A DNA stretch of 7,035 nucleotides from an uncultured Eubacteriales bacterium (lineage in GTDB: Bacteria > Bacillota > Clostridia > Monoglobales > Monoglobaceae): the NCBI GenBank assembly GCA_900555375.1, contig USLC01000040.1, forward strand, positions 1-7,035, read 5' to 3'. The position numbers were made by a program, and so were the translations under genes. Below the pieces are notes generated by a model, which had not been told where the DNA came from, searched no databases, and worked only from the letters and a program-made list of their open reading frames with translations. This document shows positions 1 to 5,904 of this stretch, piece after piece. Each line of letters begins with the position of its first letter. Position 1 is the stretch's first letter.

Positions 1-614
1 CTTATAATATACGCAAAAACAACCTTATATATCTGTCTCCGAACACCCCGCACGAGTATCACAGCACAAGCAAGTGGGAAACACTGTACATAACATTTAA
101 CGGATTTGGCATAGACAAATTTCTTAAATCAGAGTCGTCTGTTCATTTTATCCCGGATTCCTTTGATTTTGCCGAACACTACCGTAAATTATACAGTCTC
201 AGACAAAATCCCGATTTATATAAAGAAAGCAGCATCGCCTTGTATTCATTTCTTCTTTCACTTACGGAACAGCTTTCAAATCCCAAAAAGAAGTCTCAAA
301 ACAGAGCACATATGATGACTCGGGCGATGCATTACTTAAGCGAAAACAATAATATAAATTTATCCAATATAGCCGATGAGTTTAATATATCAAAAGAACA
401 TTTTTGCCGTATATTTAAAGAATATACGGGTTACCGTCCTTTTGAATATGTTAACCGTGTTAAAATTCAAAAGGCAAAAGAATTATTAAAAAACACAAGT
501 TATTCAATAGGTGAAATATCAATCTGTGCGGGATATGAAAGCCACAGTTATTTCACGCATTTATTCAAAAAATACACAGGAATGACGCCTGCCGAATATC
601 GCTTGCTGCAATAA
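1..614 (+). CDS. AraC-family transcriptional regulator, 5' end outside window
   Basis: DNA-binding regulator, probably sugar-responsive. The reading frame is open from position 3 to the TAA at 612-614, giving 203 residues with no start inside the window, so the N-terminus lies to the left. Residues 1-80 or so contain a segment (LSPNTPHEYHS, then WETLYITFNGFG) that matches the end of the cupin-like sensor domain of AraC proteins, where a proline and histidine stretch is followed by a W...I.F.G motif. Residues about 119-143 form the first helix-turn-helix (NLSNIADEFNISKEHFCRIF) and 167-200 the second, with the AraC signature AGYESHSYFTHLFKKYTGMTPAEYR split around residue 190. A TTG at 240 could be taken as a start but would cut off the sensor domain, and the upstream frame clearly belongs to the protein. 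The DNA-binding part looks intact. Which operon it controls is not shown; the nearby isomerase genes are candidates by position only. Confidence 0.9.
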   Translation, partial: YNIRKNNLIYLSPNTPHEYHSTSKWETLYITFNGFGIDKFLKSESSVHFIPDSFDFAEHYRKLYSLRQNPDLYKESSIALYSFLLSLTEQLSNPKKKSQNRAHMMTRAMHYLSENNNINLSNIADEFNISKEHFCRIFKEYTGYRPFEYVNRVKIQKAKELLKNTSYSIGEISICAGYESHSYFTHLFKKYTGMTPAEYRLLQ

Positions 615-646
615 TGAATATTCATATACTTTTTCTTATATACTTT
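615..646. repeat. Short palindrome and 9-bp direct repeat after the AraC gene
   Basis: Immediately after the stop codon there is a 10-bp palindrome TGAATATTCA (615-624), then two copies of ATATACTTT at 624-632 and 638-646, 14 bp apart start to start. The second copy abuts the point where the remnant reading frame on the minus strand stops. The stretch is AT-rich, so part of this may be chance. It has no GC stem and is not a convincing terminator. Confidence 0.4.
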
Positions 647-689
647 AAATCGGTACACCATTTGCTTCTGTGCCAATAAAAATTTTCAT
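645..689 (-). pseudogene. 14-codon gene-start remnant, RpiB/LacAB-like
   Basis: On the minus strand a strong Shine-Dalgarno site (AGGAGGT at 699-705) sits about 10 nt before an ATG at 687-689. The frame reads MKIFIGTEANGVPI and then stops (TAA at 645-647). A start this good with so short a product suggests a beheaded gene. The residues align with the N-terminus of the RpiB/LacAB sugar-phosphate isomerases, which typically begin MKIAIGSDHAGFELK: M-K-I-x-I-G, T/S, E/D, two varied residues, G, then a hydrophobic residue. That match is short and the family call is tentative. The gene would have followed the SIS fragment in one minus-strand operon, 29 nt downstream of its stop, and a SIS isomerase beside an RpiB-like isomerase is a sensible pair. 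A genuine tiny peptide cannot be excluded. Confidence 0.45.
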
Positions 690-698
690 AATATATTT

Positions 699-705
699 AC
701 CTCCT
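699..705 (-). promoter_or_regulatory. Ribosome binding site of the 14-codon remnant
   Basis: The minus strand reads AGGAGGT here, 9-10 nt before the ATG at 687-689. It is a full match to the anti-Shine-Dalgarno consensus and is the main reason to regard the short frame downstream as a real former gene start rather than noise. Confidence 0.65.
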
Positions 706-718
706 GTATTTTATTTGC

Positions 719-1000
719 TTATTTAAAGAATTTTGCTTCAACCTCTGCACACAGATAATGATAAACCGGAAGGTGAAGCTCTTGAACCTTATACGTTTCC
801 GTTTCGGGCACGCGAATCGTCACATCGCAGATGTCGGAAAGCGCGCTTTCGTTTTTGCCTGTCAGCGCAATTGTTTTCACTCCAAGCATTTTAGCGGTTT
901 TTGCCGCATAAACTACGTTTTTGGAATTTCCCGATGTGGATATGCATACCAAGATGTCATCTTTCTTTGCATAGCCGTAGACAAGCTGTGCATAAATCAT
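719..1000 (-). pseudogene. SIS-domain sugar isomerase, C-terminal half only
   Basis: SIS-domain proteins bind or isomerise phosphosugars in the cytoplasm (for example GmhA-type phosphoheptose isomerases, usually about 190-200 aa). The 93 residues here keep the second half of the fold: the phosphate-binding loop ISTSGNSKNV at residues 20-29, a hydrophobic strand and turn TIALTGKN at 43-50, the CDVTIRVPETETYKVQELH segment at 58-76 and the conserved terminal helix. The N-terminal half, including the usual GNGGSA-like loop, is missing. Similarity to SIS proteins begins at about IYAQLVYGYA (near position 1000). The frame stays open a little further to about 1033, but that extension reads as hydrophobic residues unlike the family and is antisense to the AraC fragment. 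The ATG at 998-1000 has no clear ribosome binding site. The gene is therefore most likely dead, cut at the same point as the head-to-head AraC fragment. Confidence 0.8.
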
Positions 1001-1483
1001 AATTATAAAGAAAGCGAGATAAATGAAATAATTTCAAAAATAAAAGTTTTGGATAAAGAGACTTCAAATCCGCAAATATATACGGATATAATAAAATCAA
1101 GCATAATTTCAGAGCTGGTTGTTTCGCTTATACGAAGCTCGTCCGATACGGAAGACGAGAACGTGCCTCAGCTGATTCAGCAGGCGGTTGTGTATGTCAA
1201 TACAAACTTCAGGGAAAAGCTGACGCTTGGTGAACTTGCAAAAGAACTCTCGGTATCTGTGAACTACCTCGGAAGCCTTTTTAAAAAATACTTAAAAACC
1301 TCTTTTAACGAATATCTGAATAATATCAGGCTTAAATATGCGTGCAAGCTTCTTCTGACAAGCGACTTAACGATTAAAGAAGTTGCGTTTGAATCGGGGT
1401 ACAGCTCGGTTGAATACTTTTCGTATACATTTAAGAAAATGATGCATATGTCGCCGGGTGCATATCACAGAGACGGATTTTAA
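1001..1483 (+). pseudogene. AraC-family regulator fragment lacking its N-terminal sensor domain
   Basis: From about 1001 the plus strand codes 160 residues typical of the C-terminal half of an AraC regulator. A helical linker (residues 1-55) leads to the first helix-turn-helix at about 75-97 (LTLGELAKELSVSVNYLGSLF) and the second at 124-147, with the signature FESGYSSVEYFSYTFKKMM followed by the usual MSPGAYHR end. The sensor domain of about 120 or more residues is absent. Upstream of 1001 the same frame stays open to an ATG at 758, but that stretch is simply the antisense of the SIS coding sequence, so the 241-residue frame is an accidental fusion. There is no in-frame ATG between 1001 and the second helix-turn-helix and no ribosome binding site, so expression as a regulator is doubtful. 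It ends at the TAA at 1481-1483, just before a strong hairpin. Confidence 0.8.
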
Positions 1484-1498
1484 TCTATATGTATTATA

Positions 1499-1531
1499 TA
1501 GGGGGCAGCCGATATTTTCGGCTGCCCCCTA
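1499..1531. terminator. Perfect 14-bp hairpin between convergent genes
   Basis: Arms TAGGGGGCAGCCGA (1499-1512) and its exact complement (1518-1531) enclose a 5-nt loop TATTT. The hairpin lies 15 nt after the AraC fragment (+) and 34 nt after the operon's last stop codon (-). It is very GC-rich against AT-rich surroundings, as expected of a shared terminator, but neither side has a proper run of U, so it may act as a weak terminator or as an RNA 3'-end stabiliser. Confidence 0.7.
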
Positions 1532-1565
1532 ACTGCGCATTTTCAATTATCTGATATAAAAGTCT

Positions 1566-2630
1566 TTATATATTTACTTTAACAGCATTTCCGATTTCGG
1601 CGGATTCAAATGCCGCCTCCATAACCTTCATAACTCTGAGAGCCTGCTCGGGCTTAATCGTAAGTTCTGCCTTGCCCTCTATCGCGTCAAGAAGCTGATT
1701 ATATACAACAGTAAGGTTATCCGTCACATCCTCGGGCGCGGAAATTTTGAATGTCTGAACCGTCTCGGGGCTTCGCGAAGCCATTGTCTTGGTGGGTCCC
1801 GCCTTGTTCACGGCGATTTCCTCGCCCCAAATATTCTCTTTGTCAAGACAGCGCACAATCTCGCCTTGGCAATCCCAATCATTTATCACAAGAGTCCCCT
1901 CATCGCCGAGCACATACCACCTCGGGTGCTTGACATAGTTGTTTGTTCCCACTTCGATTTGAGCGGTAAGTCCGCTCTCAAACGTCATTATCATACGGAA
2001 GTTATCCTCTACCTCGTCATAGTGAACCTTAAACATTTTGCAATATACCGACGCTACCCTTTCGTCAACCATATACATAATCTGGTCTATCAGATGAACT
2101 CCCCAGTCAAGCATCATTCCGCCGCCGAGCTTTTTCTCGGTTCTCCAGCCCGCGGGCATCCCGCGCGAGCCTTCGACGCGCGACTCTATCACATACGGCT
2201 TGCCGATTCTTCCCGACTCGATACCGCGTCTCATCGCAACAAAATCCTTGTTTGTTCTTCTGTTCTGGTCAACTGTAAAGACTCCTTTGCTGTGCTTTGC
2301 AAGCTCAATCAAATCCTCTAAGTCTGCCGATGACATCGTAACGGGCTTCTCACAAAGGACATTCTTGCCCGCATTCAGCGCATCGATTGCAAGCTGTTTG
2401 TGCGCGTCATTTGTCGCCGCTATTATCACAACATCTATATCGGGGTCGTTTAACATTTCCTCTTTTGATGAATAAACATAATACCCTTGCTCTCGTGCAA
2501 CATCACAGCGATGCGCGTTTATATCGAAAATTCCTTTAAGCTTCATTCTGTCGTAATCGACGCGCATAACCTTTTCGTGGTTGCCTGCCATTCCGCCATA
2601 GCCGATTATTCCCGCTGTATATACCTTCAT
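1566..2630 (-). CDS. Gfo/Idh/MocA-family NAD(P)-dependent oxidoreductase (354 aa)
   Basis: Cytoplasmic sugar or sugar-derivative dehydrogenase. The N-terminal Rossmann domain (residues 1-120) has the dinucleotide-binding loop GIIGYGGMAG (8-17), an acidic residue at the end of the second strand (FDIN, D37), and the family hallmark EKP at 94-96 within LCEKPVTMS. The C-terminal alpha/beta domain carries GGGMMLDWGVHLID (169-182), in which D175 and H179 occupy the positions of the catalytic Asp and His of the family. The length is usual. The frame could begin 16 codons earlier at 2678, but that would overlap the preceding gene by 32 nt; the ATG at 2628-2630 has GTGAGG 8 nt before it and starts directly with MKVYTAGIIG, so it is preferred. 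It is the last gene of the four-gene operon, 16 nt after the 321-residue isomerase. The substrate is unknown; myo-inositol-like polyols, hexosides and sugar acids are all used by relatives. Confidence 0.92.
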   Translation of the reverse strand: MKVYTAGIIGYGGMAGNHEKVMRVDYDRMKLKGIFDINAHRCDVAREQGYYVYSSKEEMLNDPDIDVVIIAATNDAHKQLAIDALNAGKNVLCEKPVTMSSADLEDLIELAKHSKGVFTVDQNRRTNKDFVAMRRGIESGRIGKPYVIESRVEGSRGMPAGWRTEKKLGGGMMLDWGVHLIDQIMYMVDERVASVYCKMFKVHYDEVEDNFRMIMTFESGLTAQIEVGTNNYVKHPRWYVLGDEGTLVINDWDCQGEIVRCLDKENIWGEEIAVNKAGPTKTMASRSPETVQTFKISAPEDVTDNLTVVYNQLLDAIEGKAELTIKPEQALRVMKVMEAAFESAEIGNAVKVNI

Positions 2631-2638
2631 TTGTCTTA

Positions 2639-2644
2639 CCTCAC
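2639..2644 (-). promoter_or_regulatory. Ribosome binding site that fixes the start at 2630
   Basis: The minus strand reads GTGAGG here, 8 nt before the ATG at 2628-2630. No comparable site precedes the earlier in-frame ATG at 2678, which lies inside the preceding gene. Confidence 0.7.
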
Positions 2645-2646
2645 TT

Positions 2647-3612
2647 TTATATCCACCACATATCTCCGGGGTTTTCATATATAAGCACTTCTTTTAAGAA
2701 TGCAATCGCCTTTTCAAGACCCTCGTTCGGTGACATAAGTCCGTCTTCGTGTTCTATGCTGATTGCACCATCATAACCCGTCGCCTTAAGCATACTTATC
2801 ATATCGTTCCAGCATTCCTTTCCGTGTCCGTAGCCAACGGTGCGGAAAACCCACGAACGGTTCAATATGTCGTCATAAGGCTTTGTGTCAAGAACTCCGT
2901 TCACGCCGCAGTTGCGCTCGTCGATAAGCGTATCCTTTGCGTGGAAGTGATAAATCGCACCCTTTAACGCCTTGATTGCCGAGGTCGGATTTATTCCCTG
3001 CCAGAAGAGATGGCTCGGGTCAAAGTTCGCGCCGATTATATCGCCTACCGCCGCGCGTAATTTAAGCAGCGTCTCGGGGTTATACACTACAAATCCCGGA
3101 TGCATTTCAAACGCAATCTTTTCTATTCCGTGTTCCTTTGCAAACTTCGCCATATCCTTCCAGTACGGAATAACCTTCTCTTCCCATTGCCACTTTAAAA
3201 TTGTGCCGAAGTCATCCGGCCACGGGCAGGTAACCCAGTTGGGGTACTTTGAAGTCTCACAGTCGCCGGGGCAGCCCGCAAAGCCGATTATCGTTTTAAC
3301 TCCAAGCTCCTCAGCTGCAAGAATTGCATTCTTAAACTGATTATGAAAGTTTTCCGCTATCTCTTTCTGAGGGTGCAGAGGGTTTCCGTGACAGCTTATC
3401 GCCGAAATCTCTATATCGTACTTGGCGAAAAGCTCTTTATATTCCTTTGCCTTATCGGGCTTGCCGATGATTTCTTCGGGCTTTAAATGGGCGTCCCCGG
3501 GAAAGCCGCCCGCGCCTACCTCCATTGCCTGCACGCCGAGGCTGTGCAGATACTTTAACGCGTCCTCAAGCTTATAGCTGTTAAGAACCGGATTCATAAC
3601 ACACAATTTCAT
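2647..3612 (-). CDS. Sugar phosphate isomerase/epimerase-like TIM-barrel protein (321 aa)
   Basis: Member of the xylose-isomerase-like TIM-barrel (AP endonuclease 2) superfamily, whose enzymes isomerise, epimerise or cleave sugars and keto-sugars using a divalent metal. The barrel begins at LCVMNPVLNSYKLEDALKYLHSLG. Probable metal ligands at strand ends are E169 (AFEMHPGF), D198 and H201 (NFDPSHLFWQGINP), H224 (YHFHAKDT) and E287 (SIEHEDG). A long insert around 114-145 (CPGDCETSKYPNW...) and the GYGHGKECW segment at 260-268 are features of the 320-residue branch of the family that commonly sits beside Gfo/Idh/MocA genes. The ATG at 3610-3612 follows AGGAGG (3621-3626) by 8 nt, and this site overlaps the last base of the previous stop codon, so translation is tightly coupled. 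There is no signal peptide. The precise reaction is not readable; inosose dehydratase, keto-sugar epimerase or 3-keto-glycoside lyase activities occur among relatives. Confidence 0.9.
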   Translation of the reverse strand: MKLCVMNPVLNSYKLEDALKYLHSLGVQAMEVGAGGFPGDAHLKPEEIIGKPDKAKEYKELFAKYDIEISAISCHGNPLHPQKEIAENFHNQFKNAILAAEELGVKTIIGFAGCPGDCETSKYPNWVTCPWPDDFGTILKWQWEEKVIPYWKDMAKFAKEHGIEKIAFEMHPGFVVYNPETLLKLRAAVGDIIGANFDPSHLFWQGINPTSAIKALKGAIYHFHAKDTLIDERNCGVNGVLDTKPYDDILNRSWVFRTVGYGHGKECWNDMISMLKATGYDGAISIEHEDGLMSPNEGLEKAIAFLKEVLIYENPGDMWWI

Positions 3613-3625
3613 AATTGCTTCCTCC

Positions 3626-4456
3626 TTAAATGCCTAAAGTTTTAAGATACTCGCGGCTCAGCTTTGCGTCCTCCATTGACGAACGCTCGGGGTGACCGTC
3701 CTGCTCCACTATTATATAGTCGATGCCCGCCTTTTCGGCTGATTCAAGAATTTCTTTAAAGTTTTGGATTCCATAGCCGACCGGGCGGAATTCAAAGCCG
3801 TTGTCCTCTTTACTTGCGGGCTTTGCCTCATCGCTGTTGTCGCCGATTAATGCATAAACAGGGCCGCCGCCGAGCTTTTTGCAGGTAAAGTCTTTAAGGT
3901 GAAGAAGCTTCATTCCGTCATACTTTTCGATATACTCGCACGGGTTGATTCCCGCATAGTGAATCCAGCATACGTCCATCTCGGGTCTTAATATATCTGA
4001 CGGAACAGCTTTGAAGATTTTGTCATAGACATACTCGCCGTCAACTTTTGTAAATTCAAAGTCGTGATTGTGATAAAGAAGCCCGATTCCGTTCTCTTTA
4101 AGTGCCTTACCGAAGTCGGTAAAGATTTTCATTGCCTTTTCAAACTCTGCGGGGTCCTTAAGCTTTTCGCCGTCATACCACGGAATGGCACAGTATTTTA
4201 CGCCGATTTCCTTTAAATAGTCAATTGCTTTCTGACCCTTTTCAAGCCACGGGTCTGCACCCTGGTGAACAGAGATTGCCTCAAGGTCATATTTGTCAAG
4301 CATCGCCTTGACTTCCTCTGCTGTTTTATCGAAAAATCCCGCAAACTCAACGCAGTCATAGCCCATTTCTTTAACTGCCTTTAAGGTCGCGTCCATATCC
4401 TTTTCCATCTCATCGCGAATCGAATATAACTGAATACCTACTTTAAACTTTTTCAT
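3626..4456 (-). CDS. Sugar phosphate isomerase/epimerase-like TIM-barrel protein (276 aa)
   Basis: Second, clearly different member of the xylose-isomerase-like TIM-barrel superfamily. It opens with the family start KVGIQLYSIRDEMEKD and MGYDCVEFAGFF (strands 1 and 2, E37). Strand 4-5 carries the LLYHNHDFEF motif (127-136, H129 and H131), followed by RPEMDVCWIHYAGINP (157-172, E159 and D161), LLHLKDF (184-190, H186) and VEQDG (250-254, E251). These fit the usual Glu, Asp, His, Glu metal site. The length is typical of this branch, to which IolE/IolI-like enzymes and E. coli YcjR-like 3-keto-hexoside epimerases belong. An AGGAGG site (4465-4470) lies 8 nt before the ATG at 4454-4456; the gap to the gene before is 17 nt and to the gene after is 13 nt. 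Cytoplasmic, no signal peptide. Substrate not determined; a keto-sugar made by one of the flanking oxidoreductases is a reasonable guess. Confidence 0.9.
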   Translation of the reverse strand: MKKFKVGIQLYSIRDEMEKDMDATLKAVKEMGYDCVEFAGFFDKTAEEVKAMLDKYDLEAISVHQGADPWLEKGQKAIDYLKEIGVKYCAIPWYDGEKLKDPAEFEKAMKIFTDFGKALKENGIGLLYHNHDFEFTKVDGEYVYDKIFKAVPSDILRPEMDVCWIHYAGINPCEYIEKYDGMKLLHLKDFTCKKLGGGPVYALIGDNSDEAKPASKEDNGFEFRPVGYGIQNFKEILESAEKAGIDYIIVEQDGHPERSSMEDAKLSREYLKTLGI

Positions 4457-4473
4457 AATTTATTCCTCCTTAA

Positions 4474-5637
4474 CTAAATTTCGGGGACTTCAAGCTCAAT
4501 CTCGTGTCCCAATTTATTTGATTTAACAATTCCGTCAATTATCATTTGGTTATACAAAATCTGTGACGTGGGTACGGGGGCGCTTCCGCCCTCTTTGACT
4601 GCGTCAAGGAAGGAACGAATCTTATTAAAGAAGTTCTTATCTCCCCCCTCGGGAAGCATCGGGATTTCGGTTTCAACCTGGCTGGCCGCAACCTCGCTGT
4701 AAATCTTCATAGGGCCGCCGATTGAACCGTTCCAACACTCGGTTGACGGGATTCTGACAGAACCTTTTGTTCCCATAATAATTGTATCTCCCGGTGTGTC
4801 AAGGTTCATCGCCCACGCTATTCTGAAGTCTAAGATAATGCCGCCCTCAAGACGTATAAAGCCTGCCGCAAAATCTTCTACCCCAAACTCTTTTGCGTAT
4901 TCCTCTCTGTGCTCGGGCACATAGCCGCTGTAGTTCGGATCCTTGCCGAAGAAGTCAGACGTATATCCGCTGACCGTAAGCGGCTTGGGATAACCGATTG
5001 CGTTTAACACCATATCAAGCGAATAACAGCCGATATCGCCCATCGCTCCGATTACGCCAGTGTCCTTGCTGATAAAGCTTGTTCCGAAAGGCGTCGGGAT
5101 TCCTCTTCTGCGGCCGCCGCCCGTTTGTATGTAATAAATCTTGCCCAATACTCCGCTTTGTACAACCTCTTTAAGCTTAATCATATTCGGGTCAAGCCTC
5201 GGCTGAAAGCCGATTGATAAAATCTTTCCACTCTTCTTCTCGGCTCTCATAATATCAACCGCTTCTTCTGTCGTAACGCACATAGGCTTTTCAAGCAGAA
5301 CATTTACACCCTTTTCAAGAGCGTAAATCGCACATTCTGCGTGAGTCTTGTTATACGTGCAGATGCTTACCGCGTCCAAATCCTTCTCTGCGTCAAGCAT
5401 CGACTTATGGTCGGGATAGCAGCGAACGCCCTCTACATTATGCTTTTTAAAGAATGCCTCTGCCTTTCCTTCAACCAAATCCGCTCCTGCCACAATCTCT
5501 ACATCGGGCATCTGAACATACTGCTGAATATGTGCGTCCGCAATCCAGCCCGTGCCTATAATTCCTACCTTTAACTTTTTGCTTGCGTCAATTTCCTTGC
5601 TGTGTTCCACATTAAAATCCAACATATCTTTTGCCAT
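4474..5637 (-). CDS. Gfo/Idh/MocA-family NAD(P)-dependent oxidoreductase (387 aa)
   Basis: First gene of the operon. After a 21-residue leader (MAKDMLDFNVEHSKEIDASK) the Rossmann domain starts at LKVGIIGTGWIADAHI, with GxGxxA at 28-33, acidic D53 after strand 2 and the EKP hallmark at 116-118. The C-terminal domain includes GAMGDIGCYSLDM (198-209). D201 matches the family aspartate, while the position usually taken by the catalytic histidine is Tyr205, a variant seen in the glucose-fructose oxidoreductase side of the family. The insert around 222-257 (SDFFGKDPNYSGY...) is rich in Tyr and acidic residues and would lie near the substrate pocket. GGAGGT at 5646-5651 precedes the ATG by 8 nt, which supports this start despite the extra leader. 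The two oxidoreductases of the operon share only the general fold, so they probably catalyse different steps or use different sugars. Confidence 0.92.
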   Translation of the reverse strand: MAKDMLDFNVEHSKEIDASKKLKVGIIGTGWIADAHIQQYVQMPDVEIVAGADLVEGKAEAFFKKHNVEGVRCYPDHKSMLDAEKDLDAVSICTYNKTHAECAIYALEKGVNVLLEKPMCVTTEEAVDIMRAEKKSGKILSIGFQPRLDPNMIKLKEVVQSGVLGKIYYIQTGGGRRRGIPTPFGTSFISKDTGVIGAMGDIGCYSLDMVLNAIGYPKPLTVSGYTSDFFGKDPNYSGYVPEHREEYAKEFGVEDFAAGFIRLEGGIILDFRIAWAMNLDTPGDTIIMGTKGSVRIPSTECWNGSIGGPMKIYSEVAASQVETEIPMLPEGGDKNFFNKIRSFLDAVKEGGSAPVPTSQILYNQMIIDGIVKSNKLGHEIELEVPEI

Positions 5638-5686
5638 TTTATTTTACCTCCACAATTTCGGCATTTCTTTTTTACAACTGCATTTT

Positions 5687-5715
5687 ATAATATTTTTTTC
5701 GCAATTACAAGACAA
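5687..5715 (-). promoter_or_regulatory. Sigma-A-like promoter of the four-gene operon
   Basis: On the minus strand a -35 box TTGTCT (5710-5715, 4 of 6 to consensus) is separated by 17 bp from a -10 box TATTAT (5687-5692, 5 of 6). The spacer ends in a run of seven A. Transcription would start near 5680, leaving a leader of about 42 nt that contains the Shine-Dalgarno site at 5646-5651. No riboswitch-like structure fits in so short a leader. Confidence 0.6.
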
Positions 5716-5754
5716 ATCAAAACAAATATCGGTCATTTCTTGCTGTCTTTTTTT

Positions 5755-5770
5755 AAGTCTTTTTTGACTT
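5755..5770. promoter_or_regulatory. 16-bp palindrome upstream of the operon promoter
   Basis: AAGTC and GACTT flank six T, making a perfect inverted repeat about 40 bp upstream of the -35 box. It could be an operator for a dimeric regulator. The stem is only 5 bp with a homopolymer centre, so chance in AT-rich DNA is possible. Confidence 0.3.
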
Positions 5771-5804
5771 ATACGCTGCTTTTTATCTGTATTTTCTGCG
5801 CAAA

Positions 5805-5842
5805 TTCGGCTGTTTTTTGCCATTATTCGGCTCGGTTCGGCT
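5805..5842. repeat. Three phased direct copies of TTCGGCT
   Basis: TTCGGCT occurs at 5805-5811, 5826-5832 and 5836-5842, with start-to-start steps of 21 and 10 bp, that is two turns and one turn of the helix. All three have the same direction and would face the same side of DNA. They lie between the terminator of the glycosidase-like gene and the operon promoter, about 125-160 bp upstream of the predicted transcription start. Direct repeats in helical phase are the usual form of AraC-type operators, so they may bind such a regulator. Confidence 0.4.
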
Positions 5843-5852
5843 TAAAAAACAC

Positions 5853-5890
5853 AAAAAAACCCGACACCGTAACAAATACGATGTCGGGTT
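5853..5890 (-). terminator. Rho-independent terminator of the glycosidase-like gene
   Basis: Read on the minus strand, arm AACCCGACATCGTA (5877-5890) pairs with TACGGTGTCGGGTT (5858-5871) over 14 bp with a single T-G wobble and a 5-nt loop, followed by a run of T from 5859 down to 5853. It begins 15 nt after the stop codon at 5905 and separates that gene from the four-gene operon, which therefore has its own promoter. Confidence 0.93.
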
Positions 5891-5904
5891 CCGGTAAAAC
5901 TTAA

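Noticed and set aside
240..614. A short 124-residue AraC protein starting at the TTG at 240
   Set aside because: The same frame is open to position 3 and codes a recognisable sensor-domain end, so the TTG is an internal leucine codon.
615..650. Terminator for the first AraC gene
   Set aside because: The palindrome TGAATATTCA is wholly AT-weighted and short, and the following T-rich stretch is not preceded by a stable stem.
758..1483. A 241-residue AraC-like protein starting at the ATG at 758
   Set aside because: Residues coded by 758-1000 are the antisense of the SIS coding sequence and do not resemble an AraC sensor domain; only 1001-1483 is regulator-like.
2631..2678. Earlier in-frame start giving a 370-residue oxidoreductase
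   Set aside because: It would overlap the preceding isomerase gene by 32 nt and has no ribosome binding site, while the ATG at 2628-2630 has one.
1751..3340. Several plus-strand open frames of 60-151 codons
   Set aside because: They lie antisense to well-supported operon genes, lack ribosome binding sites and show no recognisable domain.
5341..5904. Plus-strand open frames across the operon's upstream region
   Set aside because: The translations are low-complexity, rich in Phe, Leu and Ile because of T-runs; one spans the terminator and promoter, and none has a ribosome binding site.
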